A stretch of 64,000 nt of DNA, taken from positions 186,001 to 250,000 of the forward strand of contig JADJXR010000001.1 of assembly GCA_016710285.1 (NCBI GenBank), read 5' to 3'. The first letter of the stretch is position 1. The number at the start of each line of letters is the position of its first letter. Positions 8,751 through 18,059 of this stretch are shown one piece after another. The notes beneath the pieces were generated by a model. The model searched no databases, was not told where the DNA came from, and saw only the letters and a list, made by a program, of their open reading frames with translations. This DNA is from Chlorobiota bacterium (lineage in GTDB: Bacteria > Bacteroidota > Ignavibacteria > OLB7). The position numbers were made by a program, and so were the translations under genes.

Positions 8751-11700
8751 CTACCGTTTCACCACGAATTTACGTGTCAATTGCGCGGTTGGGGTTTCCA
8801 GCTTGTAGAAATAGATGCCCGCTGGCAAATCTTCCGTTGGGATGACGACAACATGGCGACCCGCGTGCATTGGCCGATCGAAAATGGTTTTGGCTTGTTG
8901 CGCCGATGCACTGCTCCAGATCGTCAAGGCAGTTCGCCCAGGCTCGGCCAAGCTGAACTCGATGGTGGTCTGGTCCCCGGCGGGGTTCGGGAACACCGGG
9001 CGCAGCACCAGCTGCGCATCGGGATTGAACAAGCGGGTAACGCCACCGCTGTTGCAAAGGTCCAGAAGCTGCACTTCCCCATTTTGGAAGCCCATCTGCA
9101 CCGGGCACTCGATATCCCATTGCAGGGAGTCAATCGCCAGCCCTGACCACTCGGAATCGCCAAGCCCCGCAACCATGTTCAGCAGGAACAACGTGTCGCT
9201 TCCGCCGCTCCAGAGGCCCCGCACCGTGATGATCCGCTGGCCGTTGGCAACCACGCTTGTAACACCGGAATCGAGCGGAAGCAACACCGAAGCGTTGCAA
9301 CGGAGCGTGATTGTGAACCCGCGCACGCCAGACTCCACCAAATTGCTGGCATTCCGCAGCACGATTGGGAAAGTGGAAATTTCCCCGGCCTTCACCCTGA
9401 TGGTGTCGGGAAGCGTGACCGTGGCGGTGGCGGCAACATCGGCGCAAATCCCTTCGCCAACTAACGGAATTATCACCACACCAGAATCTTCCCCCCCCGC
9501 TGCCGCCGCCGAATACAACACCCGAACCTGCGCGTTGGTTAGCCCAAGCAGCACCGGACTGAAGCGAAGAGGAATGGAGTACGATTGCCCGGGGGAAAGA
9601 GTGGGCGAAGCCGCCGAGTCCAACGCCTGAAACTGGCGAGTGTCGGGACCCAGAAGCAGGACTGAGGTGAGCCGAACTGGGGTCGGGGTGGAGTTGGAGA
9701 GCGTCACGGTGGCAACGGAATCGCGGCTGGTTCCCAAACGAATTTTTCCGAAATCAACAAGGCCGCCATTCACGCTCAACGCTGGAAGAACCCCCTGGCC
9801 GCGAAGCTGCGAGCTGGCACTTCCGAAGTTGCCAAGTATCTGAACGCCGGCCCCCCGATTCCCAACAGCTTGGGGCGCAAACCGGAACTCAATCTGCTGG
9901 CACTCCCCGGGCAGCAAGGTCAGCGGAAGCCGCACCGAGACGACGGCGAACTCCGCAACATCCCCGCCAGCAAGGGTGATGGAATCCACCCGGATGGTTG
10001 CCGACGAACGGTTGCACAGCCACGCCGTCAGCACCGAATCGCGGCGGCTTCCAACGGTGACTGTTCCCAGATCAATGGCCGGAAGCAGCGGCGCGGCGCG
10101 GACGATGCTCCACAGGTTATCGGACTGGTCGCTTTGGACCGGCTCGGGGGCGATGTTCCAGATGCGGGCCACGCTATCCTGGTCCGCGCTGATGATTCGG
10201 TAGCCGTTCTGATTAAAACCAGACCCCAACGAAAGCACTCCTGGCTCCCCAAATGCCCCCACCAACTGCCGCGTTGCTTGGTCCCACAAGGTGATGTATC
10301 CGCCGTTGGCAGCCGGCCCAAAAGTGCTGATGGCGACCTGCGTTCCGGCGGGATTGCTACTGGCCGAGAAGCCCCCCTCGGCGAACTGCCCCAACGCTGC
10401 GCCGGTGGCGGCATCCCACGTCTGCACGTTTGTGCTGGCGGTGATCAGGGTTGTTCCATCGGGGCTCCACTCCACCGTGTGGACAATGGCGGTGAAGCCG
10501 CCGATGCGAAGAATTTCGGCACCGGTGAAGCGATCCCAAACGCGCACCGTCCGGTCGTATCCCCCCGATGTTGCAATGCGCCCACCATCGGGGCTGAACG
10601 CGGCGTGGGTGACGTAGTTGGTGTGCCCGGCAAGTGTGCGAATCAACGCGCCGGTGGCCACATCCCACACTTCTGCATCGTGGTCCGGCTTGGCGCCAAT
10701 CCCGCTGGTGACGGCAAGCGCGCCATCGGGGCTGAAGCCGGCAAACGTGCCGTCGCCGAAGGGCCGGGCAGGAACGAAGAGTTCGCGAATCAGTTGGCCA
10801 GAGCTGGCATTCCACAACCGCCCCTTTCCGTCGGTGGCGGTGCTGAGAAGCAACGCGCCATTGGGGCTGAACGCAACGGAGCGAACCGGAGCCGGATGCT
10901 GCAACCGCATCAACTCGGCCCCGGTGTAGCTATCCCACACCCGAACCGTGCTGTCCAAACCAGCGGTTGCCGCACGCTCTCCGTTGGGGCTGAACACCGC
11001 ACGCACAACCGCCCGTTGATGCCCCAGCAAGGCCACCACGGTGTCGCGGCTTAGGGCCGTGGCACGGAGCAAGCACCGGTCCGACGGCGCATCGGGAACG
11101 CGCCAGCCGTGGCGAAGACCCAGGCCGCTGTCGGTGATCCGATTCCACGTTGCACCGGCATCGGTGCTGAACTCCAATCGCACCCTTTGGTCCGGCAGCA
11201 CCCCTTCCCATTCCAAAACCACAGAATCATTCACCACCAATTTCTCACCTCCATTGGGGAGCACCACGCGAATGGAGGGCTGGGCAGGATTGCGCCCGGG
11301 GAAACCAGCACTCAGGAAAATGGAGGTCCCCCCGCACGGCGTTGCATCCACCCGAACGGAGGCGAAGGTTTGCAGCGAATCGGTGGGCCGGTAGCGAAGG
11401 GTGATGGTTCTCCGCTGGCCAGCGGGGATGGTGAAACTTGGCGGTGCCCCGCCGCTGACCACGCTGAATCGTGGGTCTCCAATTGCAATATCGGAGACAG
11501 TGATTGGGGCATCCCCAGCCACAAGCTCGATGGTGGTGTCGCGGAATTGCCCCGGCGGGATTGGCGGGAACAAAATCCCCGTTGGAATCGCCACGGCGCG
11601 GATAATCGCGGTTGCAGGGGCGCGGTAGAAAGCCCCCCCGCTGGCGTTCAGCTTGGGGACGGAAACTTGCAGGTTCCGCTGGCGGTCGCACGCCGGGCCG

Positions 11701-12551
11701 CTTCGCCAGCGAATCGTGCAGACCCCACCGAATCGAGCATGGCCAAGTATCAGCCGATACGCCGCGCGCGCCTGGTCCTGGCTGTTGACGTTTTGGATAC
11801 AAAGGCCTCCGGTCTGGGCGGCGATCCGTTTCAGCGGGTCGGGGGCATCAAGGCCAATCGTCACGCAGTAGATGCTGGCTCCAACAGCGTTTGCGCGGGC
11901 AATCACCATCGCCTCATCAACGTCCGATTGCCCGTCGGTCAGCAGCACCACCACGCGGCGATGTTGGCCACGCGCAGCAATGTTCAACGCGCCAAGCGGA
12001 GTGGCCAGCAGCGCGGTGTCGTAGCTGGTCCCCCCTTGCGGGCGCAGCTGGTCAATCGCTTCCAGAAGTTTCCACCGCGCTGTGGTGAAATCTTGGTTGA
12101 GATAGGCGTTTTGGTCGAAGCTGGTGATGGCACACTCGGAGGCTCCAAGCGGAAGAAGCTCAACCCAGGCCTCCGCTGCCGAGCGGGCAATCGCAATCCC
12201 AGGTGCGCCGTAGGTCATCGAGCCGGAGACATCAATGGCAAGGACTGAAGAGAGATCACGCGGGGGAATCCGTGGCGGGCAGTCAATGGCAGTAACCGTG
12301 CGGGGTTCGCCGTTCTCGGTAAGGGTGATATCGGTGGCAGCCACTCCGGAAAGTGGGGTGCCGGCGCTATCGGTAAGGAAGAACGGGGCGGTTAGATTTG
12401 GGAACGCCGCCGTGTCAACATCGCCAAGCGTCAGCAGCGATTGCGAAGCCGCTGGCCCGGGGATTGCCAGCAAGGCCACTATCAGGATTCCGGTCCAAAG
12501 CAATAATCTTTGGAAAGGGTGAAATGGAGGATGCTTGAACAGAATGGGCAT
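8751..12551 (-). CDS. Secreted vWA / WD40 / choice-of-anchor protein with T9SS C-terminal sorting domain
   Basis: The 1266-residue product starts with a signal peptide (residues ~17-37). A von Willebrand A domain follows with the MIDAS motif D-V-S-G-S at 107-111, and later Asp/Thr positions are retained. The middle has at least five WD40-like blades (G-H-x-x-x-V-x-x-x-x-F-S-P-N-G ... V-R-V-W-D). Then come two or three Ig-like choice-of-anchor (ASPM-SPD-2-Hydin) domains. The last ~85 residues (P-N-P-A-G ... L-P-A-G-I-Y-F-Y-K-L ... K-F-V-V-K-R) are a type A T9SS sorting signal. The protein is therefore probably exported by the type IX system and held at the cell surface. Ligand unknown. Confidence 0.85.
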   Translation of the reverse strand: MPILFKHPPFHPFQRLLLWTGILIVALLAIPGPAASQSLLTLGDVDTAAFPNLTAPFFLTDSAGTPLSGVAATDITLTENGEPRTVTAIDCPPRIPPRDLSSVLAIDVSGSMTYGAPGIAIARSAAEAWVELLPLGASECAITSFDQNAYLNQDFTTARWKLLEAIDQLRPQGGTSYDTALLATPLGALNIAARGQHRRVVVLLTDGQSDVDEAMVIARANAVGASIYCVTIGLDAPDPLKRIAAQTGGLCIQNVNSQDQARAAYRLILGHARFGGVCTIRWRSGPACDRQRNLQVSVPKLNASGGAFYRAPATAIIRAVAIPTGILFPPIPPGQFRDTTIELVAGDAPITVSDIAIGDPRFSVVSGGAPPSFTIPAGQRRTITLRYRPTDSLQTFASVRVDATPCGGTSIFLSAGFPGRNPAQPSIRVVLPNGGEKLVVNDSVVLEWEGVLPDQRVRLEFSTDAGATWNRITDSGLGLRHGWRVPDAPSDRCLLRATALSRDTVVALLGHQRAVVRAVFSPNGERAATAGLDSTVRVWDSYTGAELMRLQHPAPVRSVAFSPNGALLLSTATDGKGRLWNASSGQLIRELFVPARPFGDGTFAGFSPDGALAVTSGIGAKPDHDAEVWDVATGALIRTLAGHTNYVTHAAFSPDGGRIATSGGYDRTVRVWDRFTGAEILRIGGFTAIVHTVEWSPDGTTLITASTNVQTWDAATGAALGQFAEGGFSASSNPAGTQVAISTFGPAANGGYITLWDQATRQLVGAFGEPGVLSLGSGFNQNGYRIISADQDSVARIWNIAPEPVQSDQSDNLWSIVRAAPLLPAIDLGTVTVGSRRDSVLTAWLCNRSSATIRVDSITLAGGDVAEFAVVSVRLPLTLLPGECQQIEFRFAPQAVGNRGAGVQILGNFGSASSQLRGQGVLPALSVNGGLVDFGKIRLGTSRDSVATVTLSNSTPTPVRLTSVLLLGPDTRQFQALDSAASPTLSPGQSYSIPLRFSPVLLGLTNAQVRVLYSAAAAGGEDSGVVIIPLVGEGICADVAATATVTLPDTIRVKAGEISTFPIVLRNASNLVESGVRGFTITLRCNASVLLPLDSGVTSVVANGQRIITVRGLWSGGSDTLFLLNMVAGLGDSEWSGLAIDSLQWDIECPVQMGFQNGEVQLLDLCNSGGVTRLFNPDAQLVLRPVFPNPAGDQTTIEFSLAEPGRTALTIWSSASAQQAKTIFDRPMHAGRHVVVIPTEDLPAGIYFYKLETPTAQLTRKFVVKR

Positions 12552-12584
12552 GGCACAATGAACACGGAAAAAAGGTTGAGGTTA

Positions 12585-13043
12585 TCATCCGCCAGGAAGT
12601 TTTCTCCCGGGAAGCAAGCCGTGGAAGCGATAGACCACCGTTCCGTCGTCGGTCAGTTCCGGATGCGCTACGCCGTGGCGGCACAGTTCCTCGATTGCCC
12701 CTTGCGCCTCGCCGATTGTGATTGGGGAATCGAGCGCGATTTGGGCAAGGGTGGCAATCCCACCGGAACGGGCAGCGGCGCTTAGCACTTCCTTCTCCAC
12801 GTACAATCTTCTGCGGGTCTGCTCAAGGGCAGTGATGTAGCGAAGCCAGAAGATTCCGCAGACGGCAAACCCCACGCCAACCAAGCCGTTGAACATCAGC
12901 GCAAAAGGGCCGCCACTGCGGGCAATGAAATGGACAAGCTCCATGCCGGCAATCAGCACGCCAATCAGCAGCAACACCCCAGCACCAAGCCGTGGAAGGA
13001 AGTCGCCGGGGCGGCTTTGCGGTAGTGAATTATTGGGTTTCAT
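12585..13043 (-). CDS. Small two-TM membrane protein with C-terminal winged-helix-like region
   Basis: The 152-residue product has two hydrophobic segments (about residues 20-40 and 48-68). A cytoplasmic C-terminal part follows, A-L-D-S-P-I-T-I-G-E-A-Q-G-A-I-E-E-L-C-R-H-G, which reads like the helix-turn-helix of a small winged helix. No family was recognised. It lies 33 bp upstream of the T9SS cargo gene on the same strand, so the two may be cotranscribed. The function is not assigned. Confidence 0.6.
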   Translation of the reverse strand: MKPNNSLPQSRPGDFLPRLGAGVLLLIGVLIAGMELVHFIARSGGPFALMFNGLVGVGFAVCGIFWLRYITALEQTRRRLYVEKEVLSAAARSGGIATLAQIALDSPITIGEAQGAIEELCRHGVAHPELTDDGTVVYRFHGLLPGRKLPGG

Positions 13044-13424
13044 ACAAGCTCATGGTTTGTGGGTTGGCATCACGATCATGCCGTACACGATGCGTGCAAG
13101 GCTGGGTTGCAGCGGTGTTCATCCGGCTTTTTTGCACGCTCGGCATAGCCCATCTCCCAGATTTTTCATCCCTCCGCAACAACTATAGATGGCTTGCAGC
13201 ACTCTGCTGCCACCCCAGCCTCCATTGCCCCAAGCCGTATTCCGTAGAAAAATGACAAAAAATTAAGTTGCCATCCCCTGCTGGAAACCCCATCTTTGCA
13301 CTGCCGTGAAGAAGTGGCACTCCTGTTGTGCTGGTTTTTCACACTCCAACCGAACGTCTCACAGCATCGAACCAACGCCTGGGTAATCGTCCAAATCTGG
13401 ACGAAATCCCGTTTTTCTTTCTTT
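13044..13424. other. Divergent intergenic region, no gene seen
   Basis: This 381-bp gap separates the leftward membrane-protein gene from the rightward solute-binding lipoprotein gene, so it must carry two promoters. No clear TTG/TAnnTTTG or -35/-10 pair, riboswitch, tRNA or conserved small open frame was found. The A+T content rises near 13245-13265, a plausible promoter zone. Confidence 0.4.
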
Positions 13425-15157
13425 ATGCGGCTTTTTCTACGCTACGCTTTCCTTACCGTTCTTGCCTGTAGCCTCGTTTCCTGTGGCTCCGACGATACGC
13501 CGGGGGCCAAGTCCGATTCGACCCTGCAGAATGGTGAGATCACCTTTGGGGGCATCTTCCGCATGAACGAAGTGCAAGAAATTCGGACGCTGGACCCGGT
13601 GAAAATGAACGATGCGCCATCGCACCACGTCGCCCACCAGATCTACGATATGCTGGTGGATTTCGACAGCAACCTGACCCTGCAGCCGGAGCTTGCCGAA
13701 CGCTGGGAAGTTAGCCCCGACGGGCTAACCTACACCTACCACCTCCGCAAAGGGGTGATGTTCCATGATAACCCCTGCTTCCCCGGCGGAAAAGGGCGCG
13801 AGCTGAACGCCAACGATGTGAAATTCATCTTCGACCGCATCCTTGACGCACGCACCGGAACCTTCGGCGACAGCTACTTCCGGGGCAAGGTCAAAGGGGC
13901 AACCGAATACTACGAAGCAACCCTGAAAGGGAACGCTCCGGAAGGAGGCGTAAGCGGCTTCCGTGTGGTGGACAGCCACACCTTCGCCATTGACCTTCTG
14001 AATCCGTTCGCGGCGTTCAAATACTATCCCGCACTTGGCTTCTGCTACATCTATCCGAAGGAAGCCGTTGAGAAATATGGCAAAGATTTCTTCCGCAACC
14101 CCGTGGGAACTGCCCCTTCGTTTTTGAGAAATGGAGCCCGGGCCAGGAACTCACCTTGAAGAAAAACCCCAACTACTGGGGAACCGATGCCGCCGGGAAC
14201 AAACTCCCCTACCTTGATGGCTTCCGGCTCAGCTTCTTGAAGGATGAGAAGCAGCAGATCAATGAATTCACGTCCGGGAATTTGGAAGAATCGTACCGGA
14301 TTCCCAGCGAGTTTTTCGGGCAGATTATTGACGCGGCCACCGGCCAGCCAACGCCGGAGTATGCGAAGTTCCGCATCCATCGGGTTCCGGCCCTCTCCAC
14401 CCAATTCTACGGATTCAACACCACTGCCGCCCCGTTCAACGACAAGCGGGTGCGCCAGGCTTTCAACATGGCGATTGACCGGAAGAAGATCATCCAGTTC
14501 GTGCTGCAAGGCCAAGCGGCCGGCCCGGCGATCCACGGCTTGGTGCCGGGTTCCATGCCTGGATATTCCGCCAACTCAATCAAAGGCTACGATTACGATC
14601 TTGGGAAAGCAAAAGCCTTGATGGCCGAAGCCGGCTACCCGAACGGGCAAGGCTTCCCCGCCATGACGCTGAACCTGAACAGCGGCGGCGGGCGCAACCA
14701 AGAAGTTGCCGAGGCAATGACCGAGATGCTGAACAAAGGGCTGGGGATCAACGTGACGATGCAGATTCTGGAATGGCCGCAACACCAGGAACTGTTGGAA
14801 ACCGGAAAAGCCCCCTTCTGGCGGCTTGGCTGGATTGCCGATTATCCCGACCCAGAAAATTTCCTGAACCTTTTCTACGGGAAGAATATCCCCGCCAGCG
14901 GTGCTTCGCCCATCAACTCCACACGCTACGCAAACCCAACGTTCGACTCGCTGTTCGCCATTGCGCTGGGCACCCAGGACGACGCGCAACGGATGGCCCT
15001 GTATGCCCAAGCCGAGCAGCTGGCGATGGATGACGCGCCGATGATCCTGATCTACCATGATTTGGACTACCGCCTTGTCCAGCCGTGGGTCCAGAACTAC
15101 AGCAGCAACCCGATGGACCGCCGCGACTTCAAAGCGGTCTGGCTCCAGAAGCACTAA
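13425..15157 (+). pseudogene. Oligopeptide-type ABC solute-binding lipoprotein (SBP_bac_5), frameshifted
   Basis: Residues 1-~230 (lipobox L-V-S-C after a signal peptide, then the SBP_bac_5 start) and the rest of the protein lie in two frames that meet near 14113-14118. Frame 1 ends at 14159 after reading out of frame. Inserting one base in the run tgCCCCTTcg restores F-V-F-E-K-W-S-P-G-Q-E-L-T-L-K-K-N-P-N-Y, which aligns with the equivalent stretch of the intact paralogue downstream. So a single base is missing in a C/T run. This is either a sequencing or assembly error or a recent frameshift, since the rest shows no decay. If functional, it would bind peptides for an ABC importer in the periplasm. 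No permease genes are adjacent. Confidence 0.75.
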
Positions 15158-15213
15158 ACGCCGCGCTGCCGATAACCCCGAGAAATTTTTACCGAAGACT
15201 TTTTCTCCTCTGA

Positions 15214-16920
15214 ATGCTTTTGAAACTCAACCGCTCTTTGACATTGCTTCTGCTTGCTGCGCTGGCCATTTCGGCTGGGGTGGGGGGCTGCGGCGGTGAG
15301 ACTCGGCGCAGCGGAAACGTTTTCTACTATAACGAGCAAGATGGGCTAACGGCACTGGACCCGGCACGGATTGGCGCACGCGCAAGCGGATGGATTGGCG
15401 CGCAAATTTTCTCCGGCTTGGTAACGCTCGACACCGCGCTTCGCCCGGTTCCGCAGCTTGCAAAAAGCTGGAGCGTCAGCCCCGACGGCCTGCGTTGGAC
15501 CTTCCACCTTCGGACCGATGCACGCTTTGCCGACGACCCTTGCTTCCCCGATGGAAAAGGCCGCCGCGTGACGGCCCAGGATGTTCGCTACAGCTTCGAG
15601 CGGGTTTGCTCGCCGGAATCGAAATCCACCGGGACCTGGGTCTTCCGCGACAAAGTCAACGGCGCGGCAGCGTTTATTGATGCCGAACCCGGGAAACGCC
15701 CGGCCCACATCGAAGGCATTCGGGTGATGGACGATTCCACAATGGAGATTGAGCTGACGCAGCCCTTTGCTCCATTCCTGACGCTCCTCTCGATCCCCTA
15801 CGCCTACGTTGTGCCGCACGAGGCCGTTGAGAAATATGGCGAGGATTTTTTCCGGCATCCGGTTGGCTCCGGCCCCTTCAAATTGAAGGAATGGAACCCG
15901 GATCAATTCCTGACGCTGGAGCGGAACCCGAACTACTTCGAGCGCGATGCCGAAGGGAAACAGCTTCCCTACCTTGACGGGGTGCAGGTGTCGTTCATCA
16001 AGGATATCAACACGGAGTTTGTGGAGTTCGAGCAGGGGAATCTTGACATGGTTTCCAGCATTGCCCCCACCCGTGTGGATGTGGTCCTTTCGGACGACGG
16101 GCTGCGGCTGAAGGAGGGCTACCAGCAGTACCGCTACTTCCGGGTTCCGGCACTTTCAACCGAGTACTACGGCTTCCAGCTTGACACAGCCAGCGAAGGG
16201 GGAAAGGCCAGCCCGCTTGCCAGCAACCGCTACTTGCGCTTGGCACTGAACTACGGCATTGACCGCGAGGCGATTATCAAGTACGTGCTGAAAGGGCAGG
16301 CAACCGCCGGAAGCTACGGGCCAATTCCGCCAGGCGCGCCAGGATTCAGCGGCGTTCAGGGCTACCGGTACGACCGCGAGTTGGCCAAGCGGATGTTGGA
16401 TTCGGCAGGATTTCCCGGGGGGAAGAACCTTCCGCCGATCCTTCTGCAAACCGGAACAAACGAGCGAACCGCATCGGTGGCCGAAGTGGTGATCGAGCAG
16501 CTGAAAGCGATTGGGGTGACGGTGACAACCAAACAAGTGGAGTTCGCGCAGCTTCGCGAGATGTACAAGTCGGCAAAGGTTCCGTTCTGGCGGGCAAGCT
16601 GGATTGCCGATTATCCCGATGGCGAAAATTTCATGGCGTTGTTCTACAGCCCGTTTATCCAACATCAGGGGCCGAACACAACGCACTTCAGGAATCCAAT
16701 GGTGGATTCACTGTACCGGCAAGCGCTGGACCCGCATCTAACAACGGAGCAGCGTGCAGCCATGTACTCCAAGGCCGAGCGGTTGATTCTTGATGAAGCG
16801 CCTTGGATTATCCTTTCCTACAGCATCCTGCAGCGGCTTTCGCAGCCGTGGATCGCGGGATACACGGTTGATCCGCTGGATCGGCTGGTTCTAACAACGG
16901 TTCGTAAACAACAGTCCTAA
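15214..16920 (+). CDS. Oligopeptide-type ABC solute-binding lipoprotein (SBP_bac_5)
   Basis: The intact 568-residue product has a signal peptide and lipobox (V-G-G-C near residue 26), followed by a full DppA/OppA-type binding fold. Diagnostic stretches include the L-A-x-S-W-x-V-S-P-D-G-L-x-W-T-F-x-L-R start, V-G-S-G-P-F-K-L-K-E-W, and W-I-A-D-Y-P-D near the C-terminus. It is a tandem paralogue of the frameshifted gene upstream and shares these motifs. Both have a Cys-bearing insertion (D-P/N-P-C-F-P-x-G-K-G-R) that may form a subgroup signature. The ligand is unknown and no ABC permease or ATPase is encoded nearby. Confidence 0.85.
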   Translation: MLLKLNRSLTLLLLAALAISAGVGGCGGETRRSGNVFYYNEQDGLTALDPARIGARASGWIGAQIFSGLVTLDTALRPVPQLAKSWSVSPDGLRWTFHLRTDARFADDPCFPDGKGRRVTAQDVRYSFERVCSPESKSTGTWVFRDKVNGAAAFIDAEPGKRPAHIEGIRVMDDSTMEIELTQPFAPFLTLLSIPYAYVVPHEAVEKYGEDFFRHPVGSGPFKLKEWNPDQFLTLERNPNYFERDAEGKQLPYLDGVQVSFIKDINTEFVEFEQGNLDMVSSIAPTRVDVVLSDDGLRLKEGYQQYRYFRVPALSTEYYGFQLDTASEGGKASPLASNRYLRLALNYGIDREAIIKYVLKGQATAGSYGPIPPGAPGFSGVQGYRYDRELAKRMLDSAGFPGGKNLPPILLQTGTNERTASVAEVVIEQLKAIGVTVTTKQVEFAQLREMYKSAKVPFWRASWIADYPDGENFMALFYSPFIQHQGPNTTHFRNPMVDSLYRQALDPHLTTEQRAAMYSKAERLILDEAPWIILSYSILQRLSQPWIAGYTVDPLDRLVLTTVRKQQS

Positions 16921-16952
16921 ACTCAATATCCACTCGAAATCACGGAGGACAC

Positions 16953-17957
16953 GTGACGAGAATCCTACAACGGCTTGCCATCCTTGCCTCGCTTGCGGCG
17001 ATGCTGCTTGCCCTTGCGCCTGCTGCCGGCGACGGCACAGCGGCATACGCAAAGGCACGCAAACCAGCGGCAAAAATTAGCAAGGGGAAGAAGTCAGCGA
17101 AGATTGCCAAAGCCACCAAAAGCAAGAGAGGTCGCTACGGCAAAAAATCGCGCCGCTACCACCGCCGCACCTACACGCTGCGCGGGAACCCAGAAGTTAC
17201 CCGCCGCGTTGCAAGCCAACTGCTGATGGAAAAAGTACCGGAGCTTGCGGCACTGGTATCCATGCCGGTAACGCCCGAGGCAGCCGCTCCGGTTCCGGTG
17301 CAAGCACCAGCGCAGCCAATCCAAACGGACCTGAGCAGTGGCCTGCGGTACGTTACTGGCACCGCCTACCAAGATTCAGAGCTTGACGAGCAGGAGGACC
17401 CTGACGGCATCTCCGAAGAGGATGAGGAAGATTTGGAGGAGATTCCCGACGACATCAACTACTTCTACAAGGAGTTCACCACCTACATGGCTTCGCTGAA
17501 CGGAAGCGGCGAATCGTTGGTGACGTACAACGGGGCCGACAAGCAGACGCTGATGGAGACGCTGGTGGATTGGCTGGGAACGCGCTACCTGTTCGGTGGC
17601 GTAACCCGCACCGGCATTGATTGCTCGGCCTTCACCGGAATGATGTACCGCTCGCTGAACTACAAGCTGCCGCGCACCGCCGCAATGCAATGGGGCGTTG
17701 GGCTGCCGGTGGACCGCACGGACCTTCAGTTCGGGGACCTCGTCTTCTTCAACACCCGCTCGGCGGTCTATGTCTCGCACGTGGGAATGTACTTGGGGAA
17801 CGGGATGTTCGCCCACGCATCCAGCCGCAACGGCGTGACGGTAAGCTCGTTGGAAGCCGATTACTACAACAGCCACTTCATCGGTGCCCGCCGCTACGAC
17901 TTCAACAGCGTGGCCACCACCGCATCGCTTGGCACCAACGGGAACTCGTTGCAGTAG
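16953..17957 (+). CDS. Secreted NlpC/P60 cysteine peptidase (putative murein endopeptidase)
   Basis: The 334-residue product probably starts at GTG with a GGAGG site 5-9 bp upstream. A signal peptide is followed by a very basic Lys/Arg/Ala-rich stretch (about 32-75). Then come a Pro/Ala linker and a strongly acidic segment (about 142-165, E/D-rich). The C-terminal NlpC/P60 domain has Cys224 in G-I-D-C-S-A-F, His276 in S-H-V-G-M-Y and His288 in A-H-A-S. This Cys-His-His set is that of enzymes cutting gamma-D-Glu-diaminopimelate bonds in peptidoglycan. The basic/acidic pair could fold back or bind cell-wall polymers; that is inference. A strong terminator follows. Confidence 0.85.
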   Translation: MTRILQRLAILASLAAMLLALAPAAGDGTAAYAKARKPAAKISKGKKSAKIAKATKSKRGRYGKKSRRYHRRTYTLRGNPEVTRRVASQLLMEKVPELAALVSMPVTPEAAAPVPVQAPAQPIQTDLSSGLRYVTGTAYQDSELDEQEDPDGISEEDEEDLEEIPDDINYFYKEFTTYMASLNGSGESLVTYNGADKQTLMETLVDWLGTRYLFGGVTRTGIDCSAFTGMMYRSLNYKLPRTAAMQWGVGLPVDRTDLQFGDLVFFNTRSAVYVSHVGMYLGNGMFAHASSRNGVTVSSLEADYYNSHFIGARRYDFNSVATTASLGTNGNSLQ

Positions 17958-17989
17958 CCCGCAAGTAGCAAAACTCAACGCTGAAATAG

Positions 17990-18027
17990 AACGGAGGGAC
18001 GCAAGCGTTGCGTCCCTCCGTTTTTTT
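17990..18027 (+). terminator. Intrinsic terminator after the NlpC/P60 gene
   Basis: A 15-bp perfect stem (AACGGAGGGACGCAA with its complement) closes on a GCG loop and is followed by seven T. Convergent genes flank it, and the leading A residues are few, so it mainly serves the rightward gene. Confidence 0.92.
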
Positions 18028-18059
18028 AGGTGATTGTTGTTCTGATGAAATCGGAGCCG

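Noticed and set aside
9870..11054. Plus-strand frame of 394 codons opposite the vWA/WD40 gene
   Set aside because: Antisense shadow of a high-G+C gene. No family motifs and no start context.
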